Of a stretch of 64,000 nucleotides of DNA, positions 23,084 to 31,836 are shown in pieces (positions within the stretch are counted from its first letter, which is position 1; the number at the start of each line of letters is the position of its first letter). The DNA lies in assembly GCF_000147815.2 (NCBI RefSeq), contig NC_015957.1:7130001-7194000 (forward strand), written 5' to 3'. This DNA is from Streptomyces violaceusniger Tu 4113 (lineage in GTDB: Bacteria > Actinomycetota > Actinomycetes > Streptomycetales > Streptomycetaceae). The position numbers and the translations under genes were made by a program. Under the pieces are notes generated by a model, which ran no database searches, was not told the DNA's origin, and saw nothing but the letters and a program-made list of their open reading frames with translations.

Positions 23084-24040
23084 ATGCCCACAGACGACTT
23101 CGGCCTGCCCTCGGAGAGCTGGCGCTGGCCCGAACACACCTGGCGCGGCCACGTCGACGCGGTCCGCGCCGGGCGGCGGCTGGTCCCCGACCGGTGGCCC
23201 GGCGGTGCCCGCGTCGCGGTCGCCCTCTCCTTCGACGCCGACCACGAGACGATCCCGCTGCGCGACGGCGGGACCAGCCCCGGCCTGCTCGCCCAGGGCG
23301 AGTACGGGGCCCGCGCCGGCTCCCCGCGGATCCTGGACCTCCTCGCCCGCTACGGCGTCCCCGCGACCTTCTTCATGCCGGCCGTCTCCGCCCTCGTCCA
23401 CCCCGAGGAGGCCCGCGCCTACACCCGTGACGGGCATGAACTTGCCGTCCACGGCTGGATCCACGAGCGCAACATGCTGCTGGGCCGCGACGACGAGCGG
23501 GACCTCACGGCGCGGGCCCTGGACACCCTCACCACGCTGACCGGCCGGCGCCCGGTCGGCATCCGCACCCCGTCCTGGGACTTCTCGGACTCGACCCTCG
23601 ACATCATGATCGAGCTGGGCTTCGCCTACGACTCCTCGCTCATGGCCGACGACGAGCCGTACGAGATCGTCGCCGACGGCCGGCCCACCGGCCTGGTGGA
23701 GATCCCCGTCGACTGGATCCGGGACGACGCCCCGTACTTCACCATGGACCGCTACGGCTCCGCCCGCCCCCACAGCCGTCCGCGCGACGTACGGGAGATC
23801 TGGACCGACGAGTTCGACGCCGCCTACCGGGACGGCGGCGTCTTCCAGCTCACCCTGCACCCGCACGTCATCGGCCACCGCTCGCGCCTGGTGGCGCTGC
23901 GGGAGCTTCTCGACCACATCGCCGCTCACCCCGGCGTCTGGTACGCCACGCACGCCCAGCTCGCCGACACGGCCCGCGACGTGCTGCACGGCCGGACCAC
24001 AGCCGGCTCCGCCGCCGACACTCCGGAGCACACACCATGA
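23084..24040 (+). CDS. NodB-fold hydrolase, PuuE/HpPgdA-like (deacetylase or cyclic amidase)
   Basis: The 318-residue protein has the NodB motif 1 as VALSFDADHE (metal Asp and base Asp region), motif 2 as VHGWIHERNM (His-x-x-x-His) and motif 3 as GIRTPSWDFSDST; VFQLTLHPHVIGHRSR supplies the late His. No signal peptide or membrane anchor is present, so it does not act on cell wall. Cytosolic members such as PuuE-type allantoinase and HpPgdA-like proteins attack cyclic amides, imides or ureides, and the M20 partner in the operon fits such ring opening followed by hydrolysis. The ATG at 23084 has GTGGAG seven bases upstream. Confidence 0.8.
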   Translation: MPTDDFGLPSESWRWPEHTWRGHVDAVRAGRRLVPDRWPGGARVAVALSFDADHETIPLRDGGTSPGLLAQGEYGARAGSPRILDLLARYGVPATFFMPAVSALVHPEEARAYTRDGHELAVHGWIHERNMLLGRDDERDLTARALDTLTTLTGRRPVGIRTPSWDFSDSTLDIMIELGFAYDSSLMADDEPYEIVADGRPTGLVEIPVDWIRDDAPYFTMDRYGSARPHSRPRDVREIWTDEFDAAYRDGGVFQLTLHPHVIGHRSRLVALRELLDHIAAHPGVWYATHAQLADTARDVLHGRTTAGSAADTPEHTP

Positions 24041-25365
24041 ACACCGGATCCGCCACGCCCACCGGCCCCCTGCGCCAGGACGGCGCCGCCCCCGCCACGA
24101 CCCGGCTCAGCGGCGCCCAGCGCAAGGCCATCGTCGCCGGCACCATCGGCAACACCGTCGAATGGGTCGACTGGGCCCTGTACTCCATCTTCGCCAAGAT
24201 CATCGCCGATGAGTTCTTCCCGAAGAGCGACGGCCCGGTGGCCCTGCTGTCCACGCTCGCCGTCTTCGCCGTCGGGTTCGTGATGCGCCCGGTCGGTGCC
24301 GCCGTTCTCGGCGCCTACGCCGACCGCCACGGACGTAAGAAGGGCATGACCCTCACGGTCGGCCTGATGGCGGCCGCCGGTTTCGTCATCGCGATCACCC
24401 CCTCCTACGAGACCATCGGCATCGGCTCGCCGCTGCTTCTGCTGGTCGCCCGGCTGGTGCAGGGCTTCTCCGCCGGTGGCGAGTTCGGCTCGTCCTCCGC
24501 GTTCCTCGTCGAGTCGGCGGCCCGTGGCAGGCGCGCCTTCGCCGGGTCCTGGCAGCAGGTGTCGGTCGCCGGCGGCGTGCTCGTCGCCTCCCTCCTGGGC
24601 ACACTCGCCACCTCGGCACTGAGCGAGGACGCCCTGCACGCCTGGGGCTGGCGGGTGGCGTTCATCGTCGGCGGCCTGCTCGGACTGGTCGGCCTCTGGC
24701 TGCGGGTCTCGGTGGCGGACACCGACTCCTTCGCCCAGGTGCGGGGCTCCGGCCGCACCCGCACCAATCCCGTCAAGGCCATGTTCGTGGAGCACCCCGG
24801 GGCCGCCCTGCGCGTCGCCGGCATCACGGTGGCGGGCACCCTCACCTACTACATCTGGGTCAACTACCTTCCCACGTACGCGAATCTGACCACCGGCATC
24901 CCGCTGAAGACCGCGCTGCTGTCCCAGACGCTGTGCCTGGTCGTCTTCGTCATCGCGCTGCCACTTGTGGGCGTGGTCTCGGACCGGCTGGGACGCAAGC
25001 CGACCATGGCGGGGTTCGCGGGCGGCTTCGTCATCCTGGCCTGGCCCCTGCTGCACCTGCTGAGCAACAGTTTCCTCAGCCTGTTCCTGGTCCAGCTCGT
25101 CGGCATGCTGCTGATCCTCGGCTACTCCGCCAACTGCGCCGTCATCATGGCCGAGCAGTTCCCCCCGGAGGTGCGTGCCACCGGTATCGCCCTGCCGTAC
25201 GCCCTGGCCGTCGCGCTCTTCGGCGGCACCGCGCCCTATCTGACGACGTGGATGCACGAGAGCGGCCACAGCGACCTGCTGTGGATCTACGTATCGGCGG
25301 CCTCACTGATCTCCCTCGTGGTCTACCTCACGATGCCGGAGACCAAGGACAAGGAGTTCAACTGA
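24037..25365 (+). CDS. MHS-type MFS transporter
   Basis: The 442-residue permease has 12 predicted helices. IGNTVEWVDWALYSIFAKIIADEFFP, the loop GAYADRHGRKKGMTLTV and LVARLVQGFSAGGEFGSSSAFLVE are the fingerprints of the metabolite:H+ symporter branch (citrate, proline/betaine, alpha-ketoglutarate, shikimate carriers). It starts inside the stop of the NodB-fold gene (ATGA) and ends one base into the SDR start, so it is the uptake system of this operon, probably for a small carboxylate- or amide-bearing substrate. Confidence 0.88.
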   Translation: MNTGSATPTGPLRQDGAAPATTRLSGAQRKAIVAGTIGNTVEWVDWALYSIFAKIIADEFFPKSDGPVALLSTLAVFAVGFVMRPVGAAVLGAYADRHGRKKGMTLTVGLMAAAGFVIAITPSYETIGIGSPLLLLVARLVQGFSAGGEFGSSSAFLVESAARGRRAFAGSWQQVSVAGGVLVASLLGTLATSALSEDALHAWGWRVAFIVGGLLGLVGLWLRVSVADTDSFAQVRGSGRTRTNPVKAMFVEHPGAALRVAGITVAGTLTYYIWVNYLPTYANLTTGIPLKTALLSQTLCLVVFVIALPLVGVVSDRLGRKPTMAGFAGGFVILAWPLLHLLSNSFLSLFLVQLVGMLLILGYSANCAVIMAEQFPPEVRATGIALPYALAVALFGGTAPYLTTWMHESGHSDLLWIYVSAASLISLVVYLTMPETKDKEFN

Positions 25366-26276
25366 TGACCCACGTCCTCGTCACCGGCGCCGCGGGCGGC
25401 ATCGGCGGGGCGATCGCCGAGGAGTTCGCCGCCCAGGGCGCGTTCCTCACCCTCGTCGACCGCGACCTCGCCCCGCTCCAGCGGACCGGGGCACAGCAGG
25501 GAAGCCGTACCGCCGCACGGGCCGCGGACCTGACCGACCCCGACGCGCCCGCCGCCCTCGTCGAGGCGGCCTGGGCGGAGCACGGCCCCATCGACATCCT
25601 CGTCAACGCCGCGGGCGTCTACCCCTCCCTCGACATGGCCGACGTGGACGCGTCGGCCTGGGACCGGCTGTTCGCCGTCAACCTGCGCGCCCCGGTCCTG
25701 GCCACCGCCGCGTTCGCCCGGCTCGCCATCCGCCATGGGCGGCCCGGTGCGGTCGTCAACATCTCCTCCGGCTCCGCGCTGCGCGCCCGCCCCGGCGGAG
25801 GCCCGTACGCGAGCTCGAAGGCCGCCCTGGAGATGGCCACCCGCGCCACCGCGCTGGAACTGGGCACACACGGCATCCGCGTCAACGCGGTCAGCCCCGG
25901 TTTCATCCCGGTGGACAGCGACTGCAACCCCGTCTCCGCCCAGTACGCCGAGGCCATCGGCACCAACCCACTGGGCCGCCCGGGAACACCACAGGACATC
26001 GCCCGGGCGGTGCGCTGGCTCACCGGCCCCGACGCCTCCTGGATCACCGGCGAGGTGGTGCGGGTGGACGGCGGATCCAGCACGGGCGCCCTGCACCTGC
26101 CCCGGATCTGGCAGCCCGACGACACCCGCGCCACTGCGCCCGCCCCGGTGCCGGCGACCGCGACCACCGCGGCCACGACCACCGCGACCGCGACCACCGC
26201 GGCCACGACCGCCACGACCACCGCGACCGCGAGCACCGCAGCCACGACCACGGAAGAAGGACGAACCACCCGATGA
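25365..26276 (+). CDS. SDR oxidoreductase with Ala/Thr repeat tail
   Basis: The 303-residue SDR has TGAAGGIG at 7-14, NAAGVYPS, catalytic Ser in VNISSGSALRARPGGG and YASSK. GRPGTPQDIARAVRWLTGP and WITGEVVRVDGG close the enzyme at about residue 250. The remaining 50 residues are an Ala/Thr low-complexity tail (ATATTAATTTATATTAATT) encoded by tandem DNA repeats, ending EEGRTTR. It is coupled to both neighbours by overlapping start and stop codons. It probably oxidises or reduces a hydroxy or keto intermediate of the same pathway. Confidence 0.85.
   Translation: MTHVLVTGAAGGIGGAIAEEFAAQGAFLTLVDRDLAPLQRTGAQQGSRTAARAADLTDPDAPAALVEAAWAEHGPIDILVNAAGVYPSLDMADVDASAWDRLFAVNLRAPVLATAAFARLAIRHGRPGAVVNISSGSALRARPGGGPYASSKAALEMATRATALELGTHGIRVNAVSPGFIPVDSDCNPVSAQYAEAIGTNPLGRPGTPQDIARAVRWLTGPDASWITGEVVRVDGGSSTGALHLPRIWQPDDTRATAPAPVPATATTAATTTATATTAATTATTTATASTAATTTEEGRTTR
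26154..26249. repeat. 30-bp repeats encoding the SDR Ala/Thr tail
   Basis: A 27-base sequence beginning GCGACCGCGACCACC is identical at 26154-26180 and 26184-26210 (period 30) and recurs with two changes at 26223-26249. It sits just before the start of the fusion gene at 26273. Confidence 0.85.
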
Positions 26277-28495
26277 ACGACGCCCAGCCGGTCAGGCCCG
26301 GATACACCGTCGTCGGCGCGGGAGCGATCGGCGGCACCCTCGCCTTCGCCCTCGCCCGGGCCGGCCACCCGGTCACCGTCGTGGACACCGACCGCGCCCA
26401 TGTGGACGCCATCCGCACCCGCGGACTCGTCGTCGCCCGCGGCGGCACCCGCGAGAGCGTGCCGGTCACCGCCACGACCCCGGAGGAGTTCACCGGTGGC
26501 CTCACTCGCGTCCTGCTGGCCGTGAAGGCGCAGGCCACCGGCACCGCGCTGGACTGGATCGCGCCCCGCCTGGCCCCGGACGGCTACGTCGTCTCCCTGC
26601 AGAACGGCTTCAACGAGTCCCTGATCGCCGAGCGTCTGGGGGCCGCCCGCACCGTCGCGGCCTTCGTGAACATCTTCGCCGACGTCATCGAACCGGGCGT
26701 CATCCTGGACGGCGGCGCCGGAGCCCTCGTCATCGGCGAGCCCGACGGCGCGCCGGTCAGCCCGAGGGTCCGGGACCTGGTGGCCCATCTGCACAGTTGG
26801 GGCCCGGCCGTGGCCAGCGACAACGTCGAGGGATACCTGTGGGCCAAGGCCGGGTTCGGCGCCATGCTCGCCGCCACCGCCCTCGCGGACGCCCCCATGG
26901 CCGACCTCATCGACCGGCACCGCCCCGCCATGGCCGCGCTCACCGGCGAGATCTTCGCCGTATCCGACCGCCTCGGCGTCACACTGGAAGCGTTCGACGC
27001 CTTCGAGCCGCACCCCTTCCGGCACGGGACGGACCCGGCCGCCCAGAACGCCGCCTTCGACCGTCTCACCGCATGGCTGCGCACCCAGACGAAGGACCGC
27101 AGCGGTATCTGGCGCGACCTCGCCGTGCGCCACCGGCCCGTGGAAGCCCCCACGCACTACACCGAGGTCTTCCACCACGCGGCGCGCGAAGGCCTGCCCA
27201 CCACTCTGCTGCACACGGTCGTGACCGGCCTGCGCCAACTGGAGGGTGCCGCGCAGGACATGTCGGAGTCGCGGCTGGACGAACTGGACCGCCTGGCCCA
27301 GCCCCCCGCGCCCTCGCTCCCGCTCGGCTCCGAACAGGCCGAAGCGGTGCGGCAATGGCTCGACGCCCACCGCGAGGACATGGTCGCCGACCTCGCCGCC
27401 TACACCTCCCAGGGCAGCGCCAGCGACGACCCGGACGCCCTGGACAGTTGCCTCGGCTGGCTGCGCGACTGGCTCGACCGGCGCCTCGGCGCACCGGACG
27501 CCGAGGAGACCCTCGCGCGCGAGGAGGCCGGGGACATCCTCGTCCGCCGCTACCCCGCCCGGGACACCACCACCGAGGACAACCGCCCCGTCCTTCTCCT
27601 CGGGCACTACGACACCGTCTGGCCGACCGGCACCCTGGACACCTGGCCCTTCCGGCGGGACGGCGACCACATCAGCGGCCCCGGCGTCTTCGACATGAAG
27701 GCCGGCCTCGTCCAGGCGGTGTGGGCACTGCGCGCCCTCGACTCACTCGACCTGCCGCGCCCGGCCTGCACCTTGATGCTCAACGGCGACGAGGAAACCG
27801 GCAGTCTCGCCTCCCGCGACGCCATCGTCGACGAGGCACGCGACAGCCGCCTCGCCATGGTCTTCGAGGCCGCCGCCGACGGCGCGATCAAGACAGCCCG
27901 CAAGGGCGTCGGACTCTTCACCGTCACGGTCACCGGCATCGAGGCCCACGCCGGTCTGGACCCCACCGCCGGAGCCAGCGCCGTGGACGAACTCGCCCAC
28001 CAGATCCTGCGTCTGACGGACCTGCGCGCCCCGGACGCGGGCACCTCGCTGAACGTGGGCGTGGTGGCGGGAGGCACCCGCAGCAACGTCACGGCGGGGC
28101 ACGCCGTCGGCCGTATCGACGTCCGCGTCGCCACCGCCGCCGAACAACAGCGCCTCGGAGACGCCCTCGCCGCGGTGCGTCCCGTCGACCCACGGACCTG
28201 CGTGGAGGTCACCGGAGGCTGGAACCGCCCGGTCTTCGAGCGCACGGAAGGGGTCGCCGCACTCGCCGAGCTGGCGCGCCGGTGCGCCGCACTGCTCGGA
28301 CACGACCTGCCCGAGGCGTCGGTCGGCGGAGCCAGCGACGGCAACTTCGTCGTGGCCGAGGGCACGCCGGTCCTGGACGGTATCGGCGCGGTGGGCTCGG
28401 GCGCACACGCCCGCTCGGAGAACACGTCGGTGCAGGGCATGGTCATCCGTGCGGCGCTGGCCGCCACCGTGCTGGCGGCGCTGGCCATGCGATGA
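26273..28495 (+). CDS. Ketopantoate-reductase-like/M20 amidohydrolase fusion
   Basis: This 740-residue protein joins two enzymes. Residues 1-345 are a ketopantoate-reductase-fold NAD(P) oxidoreductase: GAGAIGG at 15-21, VSLQNGF and Lys192 in LWAKAGFG. The Asn at Lys+4 and Lys+8 that bind ketopantoate in PanE are Gly and Ala here, so the substrate differs. Residues about 350-740 are an M20 metallopeptidase of the CPG2 type: His445 (LLGHYDTVW), Asp474 (GVFDMKAG), Glu507/508 (DEETGS), NVGVVAGGTRSNVTAG, then GASDGNFVVAEG and a late His in GSGAHARSENTS, so all metal and catalytic positions are present. It is the last gene of the operon and coupled by ATGA. It likely couples redox at one centre to N-acyl or amide hydrolysis at another. 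Confidence 0.85.
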   Translation: MNDAQPVRPGYTVVGAGAIGGTLAFALARAGHPVTVVDTDRAHVDAIRTRGLVVARGGTRESVPVTATTPEEFTGGLTRVLLAVKAQATGTALDWIAPRLAPDGYVVSLQNGFNESLIAERLGAARTVAAFVNIFADVIEPGVILDGGAGALVIGEPDGAPVSPRVRDLVAHLHSWGPAVASDNVEGYLWAKAGFGAMLAATALADAPMADLIDRHRPAMAALTGEIFAVSDRLGVTLEAFDAFEPHPFRHGTDPAAQNAAFDRLTAWLRTQTKDRSGIWRDLAVRHRPVEAPTHYTEVFHHAAREGLPTTLLHTVVTGLRQLEGAAQDMSESRLDELDRLAQPPAPSLPLGSEQAEAVRQWLDAHREDMVADLAAYTSQGSASDDPDALDSCLGWLRDWLDRRLGAPDAEETLAREEAGDILVRRYPARDTTTEDNRPVLLLGHYDTVWPTGTLDTWPFRRDGDHISGPGVFDMKAGLVQAVWALRALDSLDLPRPACTLMLNGDEETGSLASRDAIVDEARDSRLAMVFEAAADGAIKTARKGVGLFTVTVTGIEAHAGLDPTAGASAVDELAHQILRLTDLRAPDAGTSLNVGVVAGGTRSNVTAGHAVGRIDVRVATAAEQQRLGDALAAVRPVDPRTCVEVTGGWNRPVFERTEGVAALAELARRCAALLGHDLPEASVGGASDGNFVVAEGTPVLDGIGAVGSGAHARSENTSVQGMVIRAALAATVLAALAMR

Positions 28496-28628
28496 CCCCC
28501 TGCCCTGTCATACGTGACCACTTCCCGAGGCCCGGCAGGACACCGAACCGCGTGCCTTACAATTCCCCGGCCACTGGCGAAAAATGAGCGGTCGAACGCA
28601 TGGGCCGCAGGGGCGAGGAGGAATCGCG

Positions 28629-29591
28629 ATGGCAACGGGGGGATGGGGTCCGCCGAACGGCCCCGGGCAGGGCGGCAATCACTGGGGGCCGCCGCCGGCA
28701 CCCGGTCCGTACGGGCCCACGCCGACACCGGATCCGTACGGGCCGCCACCGGCACCGGATCCGTACGGGCCGCCACCGAACCCCTACGGGACCCCGCCGC
28801 CCGGGCCCTACCGCCCGGCGCCCAGGAACCGGCGCCGGTACCGGCGGGTGCCCTTCCTCGTCCTGATCGTCCCCCTGCTCCGCTCGGTGCACCGGGCCGC
28901 GCGCAGGGTGTTCGACCAGGACGGCGGCGGGCGTGTCCACGATCCCGTGGTCACCCGCGTCCAGGTCATCCGCACGGTGCTCGGCATCCTCGCGACGCTC
29001 GCGCTCTACTACATGTACGGGGCGGACAACGGCCTGGGGGACCAGGCCGGCGAGGGTGTCGCCCAGCTCCTGCTGACCCCGGTCCTGCTCATCATCGCCG
29101 GACCGGTGGTGATCACCGCCTTCATCCGCTACGCGCCCGCGGAGCGGCGGCGGCTGCTGCGCTCCCGGCTCGGCGTCCCGGCCAAGACCGTCGGCTGGTA
29201 CATCCTGGTCGTGGCCGGCCTCCTCGGCACGGCGTGGGTGATCTCGGGCACCACGCTGCTGCACGGGCTGCACGGGGTGTGGCTATTCGTGGCCGCCGTC
29301 CCCGCGCTCGCGTTCGTGCTGTGGGGGCTGCCGTTCTTCTTCGTGGCCTCGGCCTACGTCGCCCGCTCCGCCTTCAACACCGCCTATGTGCATGCCGCGC
29401 TGCCGGCCGTGCTCACCGTGGTGATGGTCTGGATCGTCGCCATCCTCAACGCGACCGGGAGCGGCATGCCGAACGGTCCGATGTGGGCCCAGTTCTGCTC
29501 CCTGTTCGGCGGCCCGCTCTCGGTGACCGGGCTCTCCCTGTGGGAACTGCACCGACTGCGTACGCGCCACGGCGTGACCATACGCGGCTGA
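28629..29591 (+). CDS. Membrane protein with Pro-rich N-terminus
   Basis: The 320-residue protein begins with about 70 residues rich in Pro, Gly and Tyr with repeats of the form DPYGPPPAP, then a basic stretch (RNRRRYRRV) and about six membrane segments between residues 75 and 300 (for example TVLGILATLALYYMYG and GWYILVVAGLLGTAWVISG). Such Pro-Tyr-Gly tails are common on actinobacterial membrane proteins. GAGGAG precedes the ATG at 28629. No family function is recognised. Confidence 0.75.
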   Translation: MATGGWGPPNGPGQGGNHWGPPPAPGPYGPTPTPDPYGPPPAPDPYGPPPNPYGTPPPGPYRPAPRNRRRYRRVPFLVLIVPLLRSVHRAARRVFDQDGGGRVHDPVVTRVQVIRTVLGILATLALYYMYGADNGLGDQAGEGVAQLLLTPVLLIIAGPVVITAFIRYAPAERRRLLRSRLGVPAKTVGWYILVVAGLLGTAWVISGTTLLHGLHGVWLFVAAVPALAFVLWGLPFFFVASAYVARSAFNTAYVHAALPAVLTVVMVWIVAILNATGSGMPNGPMWAQFCSLFGGPLSVTGLSLWELHRLRTRHGVTIRG

Positions 29592-29712
29592 AGCATCCCA
29601 CCGTCTCCGGGGATCGCCGCGGTCGTACCGTGGGCCACCGGGCGTTCCGCCGCGCTGCTCGGGAATCGACGGCGGACGTGGGTGGTGGCGGCCTGTTCCG
29701 TACCCTGGCGGC

Positions 29713-30606
29713 ATGCGCATGCGCCCCACTTTGAGCTGGACCCCCGTCGAGGACCTGCCGCCGGGCACCACGGACCTGGCGCCGGTCGCCGACGCCCTGA
29801 GCACCGGCGGGGTGCTGGTGCTCAGCGGGGCGGGCATCTCCACGGAGTCGGGCATCCCCGACTACCGGGGCGAGGGCGGGAGCCTGAGCCGGCACACCCC
29901 GATGACCTACCAGGACTTCACCGGCGGCGCGCAGGCCCGGCGCCGGTACTGGGCCCGCAGCCACCTCGGCTGGCGCACCTTCGGCCGGGCCCGTCCCAAC
30001 GCCGGGCACCGGGCCGTGGCCACGTTCGCGCGGCACGGCCTGCTCTCGGGCGTGATCACCCAGAACGTCGACGGTCTGCACCAGTCCGCCGGCAGCGAGG
30101 GTGTCGTGGAACTCCACGGAAGCCTGGACCGGGTCGTCTGCCTTGGGTGCGGCGCCGTCAGCCCGCGCCGCGAACTCGCCCGGCGGCTGGAGGAGGCCAA
30201 TGTGGGCTTCGCGCCGGTGGCCGCCGGAATCAATCCGGACGGTGACGCCGACCTCACCGACGAGCAGGTCGGGGACTTCCGCGTGGTGCCCTGTACGGTC
30301 TGCGGCGGCATCCTCAAACCGGACGTGGTGTTCTTCGGCGAGGCCGTTCCGCCGCGGCGGGTCGTGCACTGCCGCGAGCTGGTCCGTGAGGCCACTTCAC
30401 TGCTGGTCCTGGGCTCCTCACTGACGGTGATGTCCGGGCTCCGGTTCGTCCGCCAGGCGGCCAAGGCCGGGAAGCCGGTGCTGATCGTCAACCTGGCCCC
30501 GACCCGGGGCGACCAGCACGCCGTCACCCGGGTCGCCCTCCCGCTGGGAACGGCCCTCACCGCCGTGGCCGGCCGACTGGGCATCCCAGAGCCGGCACAG
30601 ACCTGA
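29713..30606 (+). CDS. SIR2 family NAD-dependent protein deacylase
   Basis: The 297-residue sirtuin has GAGISTESGIPDYRG, the catalytic TQNVDGLHQSAGS with VELHGSLDRVVC and two zinc-binding Cys pairs (CLGCG and CTVCGG). PDVVFFGE and LGSSLTVMSG complete the NAD site. The segment between the two Cys pairs is longer than in CobB (about 50 residues), as in the actinobacterial class of larger sirtuins. It probably removes acyl groups from metabolic enzymes. It stands alone, convergent with the luciferase-like gene. Confidence 0.9.
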   Translation: MRMRPTLSWTPVEDLPPGTTDLAPVADALSTGGVLVLSGAGISTESGIPDYRGEGGSLSRHTPMTYQDFTGGAQARRRYWARSHLGWRTFGRARPNAGHRAVATFARHGLLSGVITQNVDGLHQSAGSEGVVELHGSLDRVVCLGCGAVSPRRELARRLEEANVGFAPVAAGINPDGDADLTDEQVGDFRVVPCTVCGGILKPDVVFFGEAVPPRRVVHCRELVREATSLLVLGSSLTVMSGLRFVRQAAKAGKPVLIVNLAPTRGDQHAVTRVALPLGTALTAVAGRLGIPEPAQT

Positions 30607-30629
30607 CTCCGGCGCCCTTGCGACCCTGG

Positions 30630-31499
30630 CTATTCCGCCGGGCGGAGCCAGCTCCGGGCGAGTTCCGCGACCCAGGTGGCCGCCGCGTCGGGAGCGGGCG
30701 GAGGAGCGCCGACGACGACGAGTTCGGTGACGCCCGCCGCGCCGAGTGCGGGGAGGTGCTCCGGGGAGCCGTCGCTCAGCGCGACGGCGACCGTGAGCTC
30801 GTCAAAAGCGCGGCCGTGGCGGGCGCACTCGTCGGCGAGAACGGCGATACGCGCCGGGACGTCGGCCACCGGGACGTTGAAGCCGTACCAGCCGTCGGCG
30901 AGCGTCACCGCCCGGCGCAAGGCGGCGTCGCTGTTGCCACCGACCACGACCGGCAGCCGTCGGCCACGCAGCGGCTTCGGGTTGACCCGGATCGCCTCGA
31001 AGCGGGTGAACTCCCCCGCGTAGGAGGCCGGATCCGCCGCCCAGAGAGCGCGCATCGCGGCAAGGTACTCCTCGGCGCGCCGCCCGCGCCCCGCGAACGG
31101 GACTCCGAGCGCCGCGAATTCCTCGGCCGACCAGCCGACTCCGACCCCGAGGCTGAACCGCCCGGCGGAGAGCACATCGAGTGTGGCGGCCTGCTTGGCG
31201 ACCAGGACCGGATTGTGCTCAGGCAGCAGGAGTACGCCGGTGGCGAGCTCGATCCGGCTGGTGACCGCCGCCGCGAAGGTCAGGGCGAGCAGCGGGTCCA
31301 GCCAGTCCGCGTCCGCGGGCACGGCGATCCGGCCGTCCGCGGAGTAGGGGTAGCGAGAGTCGGGCGCGTCCACGAGCACCACGTGCTCGCCACACCAGAG
31401 CCTCGCGAAGCCATGCGTCTCGGCGGCTGTGGCCACCGCACGGATCACCTCGGGACGGGCACCGTCACCGATACCGAGCGCGTGCACTCCCACTCGCAT
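30630..31499 (-). CDS. LLM class F420-dependent oxidoreductase
   Basis: The 289-residue TIM-barrel protein has the luciferase-like features RLWCGEHVVL, SRIELATGVLLLPEHNPVLVAKQAATLDVLSAGRFSLGVGVGWSAEEFAALG and GRGRRAEEYLAAMRALW, followed by LPVVVGGNSDAALRRAVTLADGWYG. This pattern belongs to the TIGR03619-like F420 group. GGAGGTGG lies before the ATG. The substrate is not predictable. Confidence 0.88.
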   Translation of the reverse strand: MRVGVHALGIGDGARPEVIRAVATAAETHGFARLWCGEHVVLVDAPDSRYPYSADGRIAVPADADWLDPLLALTFAAAVTSRIELATGVLLLPEHNPVLVAKQAATLDVLSAGRFSLGVGVGWSAEEFAALGVPFAGRGRRAEEYLAAMRALWAADPASYAGEFTRFEAIRVNPKPLRGRRLPVVVGGNSDAALRRAVTLADGWYGFNVPVADVPARIAVLADECARHGRAFDELTVAVALSDGSPEHLPALGAAGVTELVVVGAPPPAPDAAATWVAELARSWLRPAE

Positions 31500-31836
31500 G
31501 CTCCACCTCCGGGCGTCACCTTAAGCACGAGGCGCGGACTCACCCGGGTGACGTGGCACGCCGCGCCCGCCCGTGGCGGGGCATGTCGTCCGGACGAGCG
31601 AAGGCCTTCCTCGATGCCCTCTGGGAGAAGCCTTGGGCATGTCTACGGGGGGGGTAACCCCAGCCACTGCCCTGAGGGCAGCGCATCGGCAGGTCAGGGG
31701 GACGGCCGGATGGGCCGATCCCCTCTCCGCTGGTGGGATGGTCGCAGACCACCGGCTCCGGGGGCGAAACAGCCGCGGGCCACAGCCTGGGCGGTCCCCG
31801 AAACGCGCGGGCAACCCCGACCAGAAAGGGATCACC
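31500..31836. other. Long leader region with several hairpins before the serine hydrolase
   Basis: No gene is seen in these 337 bases. They contain a C/G-rich element at 31653-31662, a perfect hairpin CTGCCC-TGA-GGGCAG at 31667-31681 and other short dyads up to AAAGGG at 31825-31830, the ribosome site. A structured leader RNA before a secreted cell-wall-type enzyme is plausible, but I cannot match it to a known riboswitch class. Confidence 0.35.

Noticed and set aside
25619..28587. Long open frames on both strands over the SDR and fusion genes
   Set aside because: They are Arg/Pro/Gly-rich shadows; the plus frames with Rossmann and M20 motifs and coupled starts are the real genes.
31500..31836. 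Possible c-di-AMP (ydaO-type) or other riboswitch before the serine hydrolase
   Set aside because: Hairpins and G-rich runs are present but I could not align them to the conserved core of any class, so it is listed only as an unexplained leader.
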